DNA from: Plectonema cf. radiosum LEGE 06105
GTDB taxonomy: Bacteria > Cyanobacteriota > Cyanobacteriia > Cyanobacteriales > Nostocaceae
DNA length: 64,000 bases
Direction: 5' to 3'
Assembly: GCF_015207665.1 (NCBI RefSeq)
Contig: NZ_JADEWL010000016.1
Coordinates: 23,209-87,208 of the forward strand
Part shown: one piece after another, positions 45,064 to 53,923 of the stretch
Numbering within the stretch: position 1 is the stretch's first letter
Layout: every line of letters begins with the position of its first letter
Made by a program: the position numbers and the translations under genes
Notes under the pieces: generated by a model
Seen by the model: the letters and a program-made list of their open reading frames with translations, nothing else
Told to the model about the DNA's origin: nothing
Databases searched by the model: none

Positions 45064-45745
45064 AATCGTTTAAGTCCCCCACTAATTAGTGGAAGGTGAT
45101 TTAAGATATTTATTTGAAGAAAATAATCTCTTCTAAATTAATTAGAATTGTCAACAACCCAGGTCTAAAGACACTGGGCTTCTAGCCTAGAGCTTAAACC
45201 AGAGTTGACCAGACTAAGGATTAAGTTCCTACGTTACTGGCAAGAGTTAAAGACCTACCAGTGGATGCGAAGCTAGTTCACTGCTCTAGAACTTGGGAGT
45301 TAAACAGGTTTATTGGGTTAAGCCAGTGCTTCTGAGATAGTCACCGACCAGCAACATTGTCGAAGCTAACATCACCCCGAAAGGGAGGCTCTAAGGCTGC
45401 GCCACGCTGCGCGAACGGAGCAAAACCATTATGTGTACAGGGTTGGAGGTTTGAAACAGCAATTGTCCTGTTGAAAGTGCATTACAAAAGTACACCGAAT
45501 CAAACAACCCCAAGGCAGTAATGGAACCAAAATATTCACGGTGGTTAAAACCACACGCTCGTTTTTCCTCTCAGCTTTAAAAAGACTGAGTTTCCAAACT
45601 CCCGAATATTTTTATGAATCGAGGAAAATTCAAGAAAATTACTCAGGCGGATAAAATGAATGATAAAGCCTGAAAAGTACGAATTGACCGACTACTCGTT
45701 GATAGTACAAGCCCTCAGATTTATCCGTGGAATAAATCCAAAATT
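45064..45745 (+). ncRNA. Candidate structured RNA / non-coding IS605-like element
   Basis: No ORF, but dense base-pairing. A 35-base imperfect palindrome (45076-45110, around CACTAATTAGTG) marks the left side; GATTTAT/ATAAATC (45718-45738) marks the right and resembles the left-end fold of the TnpB element at 28.89 kb. Between them: hairpin CCCAGGTC / GAC-A-CTGGG (45158-45178); CCAG..AGGA/TCCT..CTGG (45209-45240); CAGTG/CACTG (45259-45283); CGAC/GTCG (45345-45362); CCC-CGAAA-GGG (45376-45385). A possible pseudoknot pairs GTGTAC 45433 with GTACAC 45490 and GGGTTG 45440 with CAACCC 45505. TTTTCCTC 45563 pairs with GAGGAAAA 45621 around CTCAG/CTGAG. Strand is a guess. Leading idea: an orphan HEARO/omegaRNA-type relic that has lost its nuclease gene. 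Confidence 0.45.
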
Positions 45746-45783
45746 TAAAATTTAAAATTCAAAATCCAAAATCCCTTGACCGT

Positions 45784-47937
45784 ATGTCTGAGTATCCCCA
45801 TCTAGAAAACGCCCTTAAACATCACTTCGGTTATGATAGTTTTCGTTCTCCGCAGCGAGAGATTATTATTGAGGCATTAGAAAACCGCGATTTATTGGTG
45901 ATTATGCCGACGGGTGGGGGGAAATCTCTGTGTTTTCAACTGCCTGCATTAATGAAAGCAGGATTAACGGTAGTAGTATCCCCGTTAATAGCATTAATGC
46001 AAGACCAAGTAGATGGATTGCGAAAAAACGGAATTGCGGCAACTTTCCTTAATAGCAGTGTCAGTCCCCATCAAGCAAGAATCCGCGAGCAAGCGATTAT
46101 GAGCGGGAAAGTGAAGTTACTCTATGTTGCACCAGAACGTTTACTCAGCGAAAGATTTTTACCTTTACTCGATTTAGTCCATCATCAAATTGGAATTTCT
46201 GCTTTTGCGATCGATGAAGCGCATTGTGTTTCGGAATGGGGACATGATTTTCGTCCTGAGTATCGTCAAATGATATCGCTACGGCAACGTTATCCTAATG
46301 TACCAATGTGGGGGTTGACAGCCACCGCTACAGAAAGAGTCCGTGCCGATATCATCAAGCAATTAGGATTAAATCAACCCAGTGTTCATGTAGCTTCTTT
46401 TAATCGTCAAAATCTTTATTACGAAGTTCGTCCTAAAAAGAAGACTGTTTATGTAGAATTATTAGAACTAATCCGAGAAACTGAAGGTTCAGTAATTATT
46501 TACTGTTTAACACGTAAAAAAGTTGAAGAATTAGCTTTTAAATTACAACACGATCACATTTGTGCTTTACCTTATCATGCCGGTTTGAGCGATAGCGAAC
46601 GCAGCGAAAATCAAACCAAGTTTATTCGGGATGATGCCAGAATAATGGTAGCAACTATTGCCTTTGGTATGGGAATTAACAAGCCAGATGTGCGTTTGGT
46701 AGTCCACTATGATATTTCACGAAATTTAGAAAGCTATTATCAAGAGTCGGGAAGAGCTGGTAGAGACAGTGAATCGTCTCGGTGTTTGCTGTTTTTGAGC
46801 TATAGCGATGTCAAAACTATTGAATGGTTGATTGAGCAAAAAACTGACGAACAAGAACAAATGATTGCTAAGCAGCAATTGCGTCAGATGATAGATTACG
46901 CTGAAGGTACAGACTGCCGTCGCACAATTCAATTAAGTTATTTTGGTGAGAGATTTGCGGGTAATTGTGGTAATTGCGATAACTGTTGCAATCCTAAACC
47001 ATTAGAAGATTGGACGATTGAAGCAATGAAATTTTTGTCTTGTGTCGCACGTTGCAAGCAAAGATTTGGCATGAAACATATTATAGATATTTTACGAGGT
47101 AGTAAAACTCAGAAAATCCTTGATAAAGGACACGATAAGCTTTCTACCTATGGTATTGGTAAAGATAAAACTTTGGATGAATGGAGGATGTTGGGACGTT
47201 CTTTATTACATCAAGGTTTGCTGGAACAAACGGACGATGGTTATGCAGTGTTGAAACTCAATTCTTTTAGTTTAGAGGTGATGAAGAAACAGCGTTCGGT
47301 TTCGATTGTTGTTCCTCCCAAAGAAAAAGCGACTTTCCAAGTACGAAGTGATAAAGCACAAGAAGCAGATATTTTATTTCACAAACTGCGCGAACTTCGT
47401 AAACAACTTGCTGACTCTCAATCAGTTCCACCTTACATGATTTTTGGCGATTCTACTTTAAGATTGATGACTCAGGTAAAACCCAAAAATAAACAGGAAT
47501 TCAGTCAACTTGCCGGAGTTGGTACTCACAAGCTAACTCAATATGGAGATAAATTTATTCAGGTAATTCAAGGTTATTTACAAGATAAAAGTCCCCAAAA
47601 ACAAAAATATTCGTCTTTATCTACAAATGAAGACATTTCTGACACTGAATTACAGACTTTTGAATTACACAAACAAGGATTAAGCGTCCAAGAAATTGCT
47701 CAACAACGTGACCTTCGTTCTACTACAATTATTCGCCATCTTTCCGATTTGATTGCCAAAAATCAACCCGTAGATATAAATTTAATAGTTCCAGTTAACA
47801 AACAGAAAAAAATTCTCCAAGTACTGGATATTTTGGGAGATGTCGCTTTAACCCCAATTAAAGAATATTTAGGCGATAGCTACAGCTTTGATGAAATTCG
47901 TTTGGTAAAGAATAAGTGGAAAAGGAAAAGTAATTAA
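45784..47937 (+). CDS. recQ: ATP-dependent DNA helicase RecQ
   Basis: 3'-5' helicase for recombination repair. 717 residues. Walker A MPTGGGKSLCFQLPA, DEAH-type box AIDEAHCVSEWGHDF, motif VI in ESGRAGRD, then the zinc-binding cysteines (FAGNCGNCDNC), a winged-helix RQC part and an HRDC domain (HKLRELRKQLADSQSVPPYMIF). An extra C-terminal helix-turn-helix (LHKQGLSVQEIAQQRDLRSTTIIRHL) follows, as in long bacterial RecQ proteins. ATG at 45784 after a stretch of AAATTTAAAATTC repeats. The stop codon runs into a heptamer array. Confidence 0.97.
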   Translation: MSEYPHLENALKHHFGYDSFRSPQREIIIEALENRDLLVIMPTGGGKSLCFQLPALMKAGLTVVVSPLIALMQDQVDGLRKNGIAATFLNSSVSPHQARIREQAIMSGKVKLLYVAPERLLSERFLPLLDLVHHQIGISAFAIDEAHCVSEWGHDFRPEYRQMISLRQRYPNVPMWGLTATATERVRADIIKQLGLNQPSVHVASFNRQNLYYEVRPKKKTVYVELLELIRETEGSVIIYCLTRKKVEELAFKLQHDHICALPYHAGLSDSERSENQTKFIRDDARIMVATIAFGMGINKPDVRLVVHYDISRNLESYYQESGRAGRDSESSRCLLFLSYSDVKTIEWLIEQKTDEQEQMIAKQQLRQMIDYAEGTDCRRTIQLSYFGERFAGNCGNCDNCCNPKPLEDWTIEAMKFLSCVARCKQRFGMKHIIDILRGSKTQKILDKGHDKLSTYGIGKDKTLDEWRMLGRSLLHQGLLEQTDDGYAVLKLNSFSLEVMKKQRSVSIVVPPKEKATFQVRSDKAQEADILFHKLRELRKQLADSQSVPPYMIFGDSTLRLMTQVKPKNKQEFSQLAGVGTHKLTQYGDKFIQVIQGYLQDKSPQKQKYSSLSTNEDISDTELQTFELHKQGLSVQEIAQQRDLRSTTIIRHLSDLIAKNQPVDINLIVPVNKQKKILQVLDILGDVALTPIKEYLGDSYSFDEIRLVKNKWKRKSN

Positions 47938-47976
47938 TTGGTAATTGGTAATGGCTAATTGGTAATTGGTAATTGT
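47935..47976. repeat. Heptamer array (GGTAATT) starting at the recQ stop
   Basis: Five or so GGTAATT units with one GGCTAATT variant. The array begins at the stop codon of recQ (AGTAATTAATTGG), so the last codons and stop are written in repeat-like sequence. Confidence 0.75.
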
Positions 47977-48595
47977 TCACGTTAGTTCGTTCTCGTGGGG
48001 TTAGAAGTCGGGTTTTCACGATGATTGTCTGTTACAACCCAGATTTATCTTAAAAACCCGACTTCTGTGATTATCCTCGTTGATTATCAACTGAGCAAGA
48101 ATACTGATTTGTCATCAAGCCCTGACATCATTACTGTCTTGAATGCCTTGCTAGAGTCGATTGAGTCCCGAATGTCAAGATTTATTGACATATAGATCCC
48201 GAAATAGCCTATAAATTCGTACTTAGGATAAAAAAGTATTCTTTACCCCCTTGATCCCAATCGGGTAATTGTAGTTAATATTTAGTAGCAAGTAATTCTT
48301 CTGCCCTAATCAATGCTTATATGTAGCATTAGAAAAACTTTTACTTTATGGTAAAAGTTGCTAGAAGTGAAGAATTGGGAAGAGAAGATTAAAATGATGA
48401 TTTTCTATCCGAAAAAGTGTTTAACTTTGAACCCTATTTTATTTGGGATTTTTTGTAGAAGTCAAACACATTCTTGCATTGAAAATTTGGCATAAACGTA
48501 ACAAGTTGATAAAAAAGATTTGGGGTAGATGTAATTAGACCGACCTCTCCTTAATAAAAGAAATTCTCATAATCAACTTTAGGAGGTCTTTATTC
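47977..48595. other. Leader region of the DUF4912 gene
   Basis: About 620 bases. Besides the inverted repeat pair listed separately, there is a perfect hairpin AACTTTTAC-tttatg-GTAAAAGTT at 48336-48359. GACCTC (48542-48547) can pair with GAGGTC (48583-48588), which overlaps the strong AGGAGG ribosome site. A long, possibly regulatory 5' leader; no coding frame is supported. Confidence 0.5.
48003..48066. repeat. Inverted pair of the AGAAGTCGGGTTTT repeat
   Basis: Perfect 14-base arms AGAAGTCGGGTTTT (48003-48016) and AAAACCCGACTTCT (48053-48066) around 36 bases. Likely terminator position for recQ. Confidence 0.75.
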
Positions 48596-49843
48596 ATGGC
48601 AAAAGAACGCCCACCATTAGAAGAAATGACATTACGGCAACTGCGTAAAGTTGCTAGTGAATATAGCGTATCTCGCTATAGTCGAATGCGGAAATCGCAA
48701 CTACTTGCAGCAGTTAGAGAAGCAGAGAGTAAAAAGATATCCAGGCAGGCAGAACGTTCATTGGAGGCACAGGAAACAGTGGAAGCAGCAAAATTCGAGT
48801 TGGGACAGGAAGATAGAACTGGTGGTACTCTCGCTTTGGTAGACGAGGGACTTGCTGACTTACCTGCTGGTTATGGAGAGAGTCGGATTGTATTAATGCC
48901 TCGCGATCCACAATGGGCTTATGCTTATTGGGATATTTCTAACGAGCATAAAGAAGATTTACGCAGACAAGGTGGACAGCAGCTTGCGTTGAGAATTTAC
49001 GATGTCACCGACATTAACTTAGATAACCAAAGCGCTCATAGTTTGCAAGAGTATCCTTGTGATGAGCTAGCGCGGGAATGGTATTTACCAATTCCAGTTA
49101 GCGATCGCGATTATATAATCGATATTGGTTATCGTTGTGGTGATGGTCGTTGGTTGGTACTAGCTCGTAGTGCAAGAGTACACGTTCCCCCGGTATATCC
49201 TTCTGACTGGATCGAAGATGTGTTTATCACGGTGGATTTTGAAGAGGATTTACGCGGTAAGACTAAGTATGAACTAGTACCACCAGCGAAGAAAATGCCT
49301 CTCTTTACTGGTGCCAATGGTAGTGTCGATACTAACGGTAACGCCATTTACGAACAAATATTCGGCATGGCTGAATCCGCAGAAGCAATGCGGGTAGCTG
49401 GTTCGATGTTCGGTTCCCAGCAGCACGTTCCCGGTTCCATGGCTCCGGAACAAGCTATTAGTTCCTACATTTTCCCATCTGGTGTAGGTATGTGGGCGCT
49501 TCCCACAGCATCGGGTGTAAATATGTCTGGTGTTGGTATGAGTGCATCCGCACCTCCGGTACGTCCCCGCAAATTCTGGTTAATTGCTGATGCTGAGTTG
49601 ATTGTGTACGGTGCTACCGAACCAGATGCTACCGTAACAATTGGCGATCGCCAAATCAAACTCAATCCTGATGGTACATTCCGCTTCCAAATGTCCTTCC
49701 AAGATGGTTTGATTGATTATCCAATCAAAGCGGTTGCGATTGATGGTGAGCAAACCCGTTCAATTCAGATGAAGTTTACTCGTGAAACTCCATCACGCAA
49801 TACTAATACTAAGGATGAAGCTGTTTTAGAATGGTTTTCTTAG
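48596..49843 (+). CDS. DUF4912 protein with SAP/Rho-N-like N-terminus
   Basis: 415 residues, soluble. Residues 8-45 (EEMTLRQLRKVASEYSVSRYSRMRKSQLLAAVREAE) form a SAP/Rho N-terminal-like nucleic-acid-binding helix pair. The middle part, residues 95-220, is DUF4912 (RIVLMPRDPQWAYAYWDIS, then YIIDIGYRCGDGRWL). The C-terminal third has a conserved APPVRPRKFWLIADAELIVYG segment ending in an Ig-like strand set. Function unknown; conserved in cyanobacteria. ATG at 48596 has a textbook AGGAGG upstream. An intrinsic terminator follows. Confidence 0.85.
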   Translation: MAKERPPLEEMTLRQLRKVASEYSVSRYSRMRKSQLLAAVREAESKKISRQAERSLEAQETVEAAKFELGQEDRTGGTLALVDEGLADLPAGYGESRIVLMPRDPQWAYAYWDISNEHKEDLRRQGGQQLALRIYDVTDINLDNQSAHSLQEYPCDELAREWYLPIPVSDRDYIIDIGYRCGDGRWLVLARSARVHVPPVYPSDWIEDVFITVDFEEDLRGKTKYELVPPAKKMPLFTGANGSVDTNGNAIYEQIFGMAESAEAMRVAGSMFGSQQHVPGSMAPEQAISSYIFPSGVGMWALPTASGVNMSGVGMSASAPPVRPRKFWLIADAELIVYGATEPDATVTIGDRQIKLNPDGTFRFQMSFQDGLIDYPIKAVAIDGEQTRSIQMKFTRETPSRNTNTKDEAVLEWFS

Positions 49844-49897
49844 TATAAGATTCTCAAAAATAGAATTTTTGATCAACTCGAATTAATATAATTTATC

Positions 49898-49932
49898 TCC
49901 CTACAAAAATATTTTATGTGGGGATTTTTTTT
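49898..49932 (+). terminator. Intrinsic terminator of the DUF4912 gene
   Basis: TCCCTACA (49898-49905) pairs with TGTGGGGA (49917-49924, one G-T pair), followed by eight T (49925-49932). It begins 55 bases after the stop codon. Classic rho-independent form. Confidence 0.8.
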
Positions 49933-49958
49933 GCTAAAAATAACGTGAGTATCGGGTA

Positions 49959-50024
49959 AGAAGTCCGGTTTTTTATGATTATTATCTGCTTGAGGAATAT
50001 TAATATTGTAAAAACCAGACTTCT
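49959..50024. repeat. Diverged inverted pair of the AGAAGTCGGG repeat
   Basis: AGAAGTCCGGTTTTT (49959-49973) and AAAAACCAGACTTCT (50010-50024): same family as the pair at 48003, with one changed base in each arm. It lies just after the DUF4912 terminator. Confidence 0.65.
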
Positions 50025-50134
50025 ATGATTACAACTCAGATTAAAAAGTAAAACTTGTGCCGGAGGATGCACAAAAATGAAGAATAAAAGAAGAAAATAT
50101 AGTCATAAATAGTAGATATAGGAATCCTATAAAT

Positions 50135-51133
50135 ATGTTCAATAGGAATTTTATCGGGATAATATTGTTAGTTGTGGGTGTTTTATTTTTTCGTTCTTAT
50201 CAAGAAAATAATCTCAGTTCCCAAGATGTAGCCCAAAAGCCATCAATAAATCTAAAAGAAGAAAACATATCGTTAGAAAATAAATCTAAATTATTAAAAG
50301 AAAGTTCAGCTAATTGTTTGGGAGAAAATCAAAATTTTAGTATAGAATTTTTAAAAACTAATAATTTAGGAGAAAAATTTGAGAAAGGGATTAATCACGT
50401 GATTATTTTTAATCCCAAATCAGCAGAATTAGATTTTAAAGTAAATGTAAGTTTAGCTCACAATATTTATGAGAAAAATGATAACGGTAAATTGCGTAAA
50501 GAATACGTTCCCAAATTATTTGATGAAATAATCAGTGATGAAAACGCTTTATTAAATGGTAAAAAACCCATTGCTGCAATTAATGCCGATTATATCGATA
50601 CAGATGATAAACCCCAGGGTTTGAATATTTCACGGGGAATCGAATATTCGGGAGATTTTAAAGATAAACGTTCTTCTTTCGGAGTATCTGGAGGAGAACC
50701 TTCTCAGCGTCAAGCGACTATTGGAGTAGGTAGAAGAAATCGCGATATTCTTAATTACAATTTAGTAGGAGGTAACGGCAGATTTTATACTAAAGGTAAG
50801 TTTAAGGATATTTGTGAAGCATTAGGAGAATTTGCTTGTCAAAGAGCAATAAATCGTTCGATGGCTGCGATTACCGATCAAGGTTATGTAATTTTATTAG
50901 TTAATGATGCCAGGGCTAATTCCGATATTGAAATAACTGAAGTTAATCGAGAACTTTTACCAGATATGTTTGATGATGTTTTAGAAGGAATTGCTCGAAA
51001 TAATTGTTTAGGTAAAGTGCAAGAAGGAATATTATTTGATGGTGGAGAATCTCCCGGATTATTTTATGATAATAAAACCTATGTAGAAAATTTAGGCGCA
51101 ATTGGTTCGGTATTTTTGATTTATAAGAAATAG
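50135..51133 (+). CDS. Phosphodiester glycosidase (NAGPA/DUF2233-like) exported protein
   Basis: 332 residues. The N-terminal hydrophobic helix (FIGIILLVVGVLFF) is a signal anchor. The rest resembles the NAGPA domain: INHVIIFNPKS, AAINADYIDTDDKPQG in place of the usual NGGFF core, and a late LFDGGESPGLFY that matches the family DGGGS motif. Members hydrolyse sugar phosphodiesters in cell-wall or extracellular polymers. The motif changes mean activity is uncertain. AT-rich, Lys/Asn-heavy codons. The stop codon TAG lies in the first unit of a heptamer array. Confidence 0.78.
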   Translation: MFNRNFIGIILLVVGVLFFRSYQENNLSSQDVAQKPSINLKEENISLENKSKLLKESSANCLGENQNFSIEFLKTNNLGEKFEKGINHVIIFNPKSAELDFKVNVSLAHNIYEKNDNGKLRKEYVPKLFDEIISDENALLNGKKPIAAINADYIDTDDKPQGLNISRGIEYSGDFKDKRSSFGVSGGEPSQRQATIGVGRRNRDILNYNLVGGNGRFYTKGKFKDICEALGEFACQRAINRSMAAITDQGYVILLVNDARANSDIEITEVNRELLPDMFDDVLEGIARNNCLGKVQEGILFDGGESPGLFYDNKTYVENLGAIGSVFLIYKK

Positions 51134-51231
51134 GGAATAGGGAATAGGGAATAGGGAATTGGTAATTAAAAACTTATACTCCTAACTCCTAACTCCTAAC
51201 TCCTAACTTCTAACTCCTAACTCCTAAATAT
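51130..51231. repeat. Two heptamer arrays after the NAGPA-like gene
   Basis: ATAGGGA repeats four times from 51130 and contains the stop codon of the upstream gene. It is followed by about seven CTAACTC/CTAACTT units at 51178-51231. Confidence 0.8.
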
Positions 51232-51307
51232 CAAAGCATAAGCCTTTGGGCAGATAAAGCGCGATCGCAATTAGCGCTAGGCTAGAGTAATACCTATAAC
51301 GGCTAAT

Positions 51308-51871
51308 ATGACACATAATGAAATCGCCGATACACTCGCAGAGTTGTTTGGTACATCTGCGGTAAATGTACTTGCACCTGGTTCTTGGCAGGTTGAAACT
51401 GCTACTTTTCGACTGCTGTTACTGCTGAGCGAAGATCAAAGTTGGTTGCGAGTTTTGTTACCAATTATGCCAGCACAGCAAGCACAACCGTTTTTACAAC
51501 AGTTTTTTGAAGCTAATTTTGATGATACTCAACAAGTACGCTATGCTTTGCAGCAAGATGTGCTATGGGGAGTATTTCAGCACAGTTGCTCTAGCTTGGT
51601 TGTAGAAGATTTTCGCGATGCGATCGCAAGATTAATTTCTCTGTATGAAGTCGGTTTAGACGAGGCTTTTAATCGGTTAACTGAAACCAAGATTAAGGAA
51701 ATTGTTCAAGTTTCTAAACAGCAAGGAAAATCAATAGATGAGACGATGCAAAATCTTGAGCGTTTTTATGCGGAAGGTTTAATGGGTGAAATGGATCAAA
51801 GTTCCGAATCGCAAGAACGAGTTTTAGCGGCTTGGAAGCGACAGTTAGAAAAGTTGTGGAATGAACAATAA
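51308..51871 (+). CDS. Conserved hypothetical protein, 187 aa
   Basis: Soluble, mostly helical. The N-terminal 110 residues (IADTLAELFG, TFRLLLLLSEDQSWLRVLLPIMP, ANFDDTQQVRYALQQDVLWGVF) look like a compact alpha/beta fold similar in size to a CesT/secretion-chaperone-like domain, though I cannot confirm it. The C-terminal part is a long helix region (EAFNRLTETKIKEIVQVSKQQGKS). I do not recognise a family. ATG at 51308, HIP1-containing upstream spacer. Confidence 0.7.
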   Translation: MTHNEIADTLAELFGTSAVNVLAPGSWQVETATFRLLLLLSEDQSWLRVLLPIMPAQQAQPFLQQFFEANFDDTQQVRYALQQDVLWGVFQHSCSSLVVEDFRDAIARLISLYEVGLDEAFNRLTETKIKEIVQVSKQQGKSIDETMQNLERFYAEGLMGEMDQSSESQERVLAAWKRQLEKLWNEQ

Positions 51872-52012
51872 TCAGTTAATTAAGTTGTCGCGCATTTAAT
51901 TTGTATTTTTTAGCGTGCAGGCTTGCCCTCGAACAAAGTGAAGGGATGCCCCGCACTACAAGACTTTAATCAAATTTGAATATACAAATTAAACGCTTCC
52001 TAGCTTATCAAC

Positions 52013-52071
52013 TGTCAACTGTCCACTGTCCACTGTCCACTGTCCACTGTCCACTGTCAACTGTCAACTAA
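52013..52071. repeat. Heptamer array (GTCCACT) abutting a start codon
   Basis: About seven units of ACTGTCC/ACTGTCA type run to within four bases of the ATG at 52075, so there is no room for a Shine-Dalgarno. Confidence 0.85.
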
Positions 52072-52074
52072 CAA

Positions 52075-52464
52075 ATGGATATTGTCGAAATATTGAAAGC
52101 AGATTATCAACGTTTTCCCGTGAATCAAACTTACAGCATTTACGCCGAAGATGTTTACTTCAAAGATCCGATGAATGAGTTTAATGGGGTTAACCGCTAT
52201 AAGTTAATGATCAAGTTTATTAAAACCTTCTTTCTCCAACCTCAGATGGATTTGCATGATATCCGCAGGGAAGGAGATACTATCAAAACCGAGTGGACTC
52301 TAAATTGGAATACACCTCTACCTTGGAAACCACGAATTTCTATCCCTGGATGGAGTACGTTGATGGTAAATTCTGATGGTTTGATAATTTCTCACATCGA
52401 TTATTGGAAATGTTCGCGATTGGATGTGGTTAAACAGCATTTCTTTTCTTTAAAGAAGTCATAA
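52075..52464 (+). CDS. DUF2358 protein (NTF2/SnoaL-like fold)
   Basis: 129 residues. A small cone-shaped alpha+beta fold: [14 protein letters not shown] at the start, [34 protein letters not shown] and a late [12 protein letters not shown]. Matches the DUF2358 family of cyanobacteria and plants; function unknown. It lies 43 bases upstream of the ArsA-family gene and is likely co-transcribed. A heptamer array sits directly before the ATG. Confidence 0.88.
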   Translation: MDIVEILKADYQRFPVNQTYSIYAEDVYFKDPMNEFNGVNRYKLMIKFIKTFFLQPQMDLHDIRREGDTIKTEWTLNWNTPLPWKPRISIPGWSTLMVNSDGLIISHIDYWKCSRLDVVKQHFFSLKKS

Positions 52465-52507
52465 TGTAAATAAATGTAAAAGCTTCTCAGGAAAGAAATT
52501 ATCATTC

Positions 52508-53695
52508 ATGCGCGTAATTTTAATGACAGGGAAAGGTGGTGTGGGCAAAACTTCGGTTGCTGCGGCTACCGGACTACGTTGTGCGGAATTAGGTTATCGC
52601 ACGCTGGTTTTAAGTACAGATCCAGCCCATTCTTTAGCAGATAGTTTTGATTTGGAACTTGGACACGAAGCGCAACAAGTTCGTCCAAATTTGTGGGGTG
52701 CGGAATTAGATGCACTCTTAGAACTTGAGGGAAACTGGGGTGCTGTCAAACGGTATATTACTCAAGTTTTACAAGCTAGGGGATTGGAGGGAATCCAAGC
52801 TGAGGAATTAGCGATTTTACCGGGGATGGATGAGATTTTCGGCTTGGTGAGAATGAAACGTCATTATGATGATGGTGAATATGATGTTTTAATTATTGAT
52901 TCTGCACCTACAGGTACGGCTTTACGGTTATTGAGTTTACCGGAAGTTGGTGGTTGGTATATGCGGCGTTTTTATAAGCCTTTTCAAAATATTTCGGTAG
53001 CACTGCGTCCGTTGGTAGAGCCGATTTTTAGACCGATTGCTGGTTTTTCGTTACCCGATCGAGAGGTAATGGATGCACCTTATGAATTTTATCAGCAAAT
53101 CGAAGCCCTAGAAAAAGTATTAACTGACAATACTCAAACTTCGGTGCGTCTGGTTACTAACCCCGAAAAGATGGTAATTAAAGAATCTCTCCGCGCTCAT
53201 GCTTATTTAAGTTTGTACAATGTCGCGACGGATTTAGTAATAGCAAATCGGATTATTCCCCAATCAGTACAAGACCCATTTTTCCAAAGATGGAAAGAAA
53301 ATCAAGAACAATATCGTCAACAACTTCATGAAAATTTTCATCCTTTACCCGTCAAGGAAGTTCCGCTTTTTTCTGAAGAAATGTGTGGTTTAGCAGCTTT
53401 AGAAAGACTCAAAGAAACACTTTACAAAGATGAAGACCCGACTCAGGTTTATTACAAAGAAAATACAATTCGAGTTATTCAAGACCAAAATCAATATAGT
53501 TTGGAATTATATCTACCCGGCATTGCCAAAGACAAAGTAAATCTGAGCAAAAGTGGCGATGAATTAAACATTACTATTGGTAATCATCGTCGCAATCTGG
53601 TTCTACCACAAGCTTTAGCCGCACTGCAACCAGTAGGAGCAAAAATGGAAGAAGATTATTTAAAAATCCGTTTTGCGGAAGTTGTTAAGGCTTAG
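52508..53695 (+). CDS. ArsA/Get3-family ATPase with C-terminal HSP20-like domain
   Basis: 395 residues. Deviant P-loop GKGGVGKTS (8-16), switch [14 protein letters not shown] and switch II-like [16 protein letters not shown] define the ArsA/TRC40 class. After residue 315 the chain becomes beta-rich ([33 protein letters not shown]), an HSP20/alpha-crystallin-like tail found in cyanobacterial and plastid ArsA-like proteins. There is no ars operon here, so arsenite transport is unlikely. Roles in membrane-protein targeting or chaperoning are inferred. A GC hairpin follows. Confidence 0.92.
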   Translation: MRVILMTGKGGVGKTSVAAATGLRCAELGYRTLVLSTDPAHSLADSFDLELGHEAQQVRPNLWGAELDALLELEGNWGAVKRYITQVLQARGLEGIQAEELAILPGMDEIFGLVRMKRHYDDGEYDVLIIDSAPTGTALRLLSLPEVGGWYMRRFYKPFQNISVALRPLVEPIFRPIAGFSLPDREVMDAPYEFYQQIEALEKVLTDNTQTSVRLVTNPEKMVIKESLRAHAYLSLYNVATDLVIANRIIPQSVQDPFFQRWKENQEQYRQQLHENFHPLPVKEVPLFSEEMCGLAALERLKETLYKDEDPTQVYYKENTIRVIQDQNQYSLELYLPGIAKDKVNLSKSGDELNITIGNHRRNLVLPQALAALQPVGAKMEEDYLKIRFAEVVKA

Positions 53696-53709
53696 TTATC
53701 ATTTATCTC

Positions 53710-53729
53710 AGGTGGGCATCGTCCCACCT
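53710..53729. terminator. Short GC hairpin after the ArsA-family gene
   Basis: AGGTGGG-catcgt-CCCACCT at 53710-53729, 14 bases after the stop codon. No T-tract follows, so it may be a repeat or a 3'-end stabiliser rather than a true terminator. Confidence 0.5.
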
Positions 53730-53831
53730 ACATAGTTGAAGATAACAGAATTAATTTGTCAAGAAATAATTTTTAAACCCTCAAATTATTAACAACTATA
53801 AACTGAAAAATTAAATTTTAATTAAATTAGG

Positions 53832-53845
53832 GTAAGTGTTCTTAC
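53832..53845 (+). promoter_or_regulatory. NtcA-like site upstream of the phytochrome gene
   Basis: GTAAG-tgtt-CTTAC, a palindrome matching the NtcA consensus GTA-N8-TAC, about 79 bases upstream of the ATG. A -10-like TATTTT lies at 53877, 31 bases on, where 22 would be usual. Chance matches to this consensus are common, so this is only a candidate. Confidence 0.25.
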
Positions 53846-53923
53846 TGAAGACATTATCGTGGGAAATATTTCACAATATTTTTAGATTTAATAAAAATAA
53901 ATTAGCTGTTCCCTCTAATAAAA

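Noticed and set aside
45064..45745. Group II intron remnant, tmRNA or RNase P RNA as the structured block
   Set aside because: No domain V-like hairpin, no reverse-transcriptase fragment, and no tmRNA or RNase P signature words were recognised.
52508..53695. Arsenite-efflux ATPase ArsA
   Set aside because: No arsB, arsC or arsR nearby, only one ATPase domain, and an HSP20-like tail point to the Get3/ArsA-like chaperone class instead.
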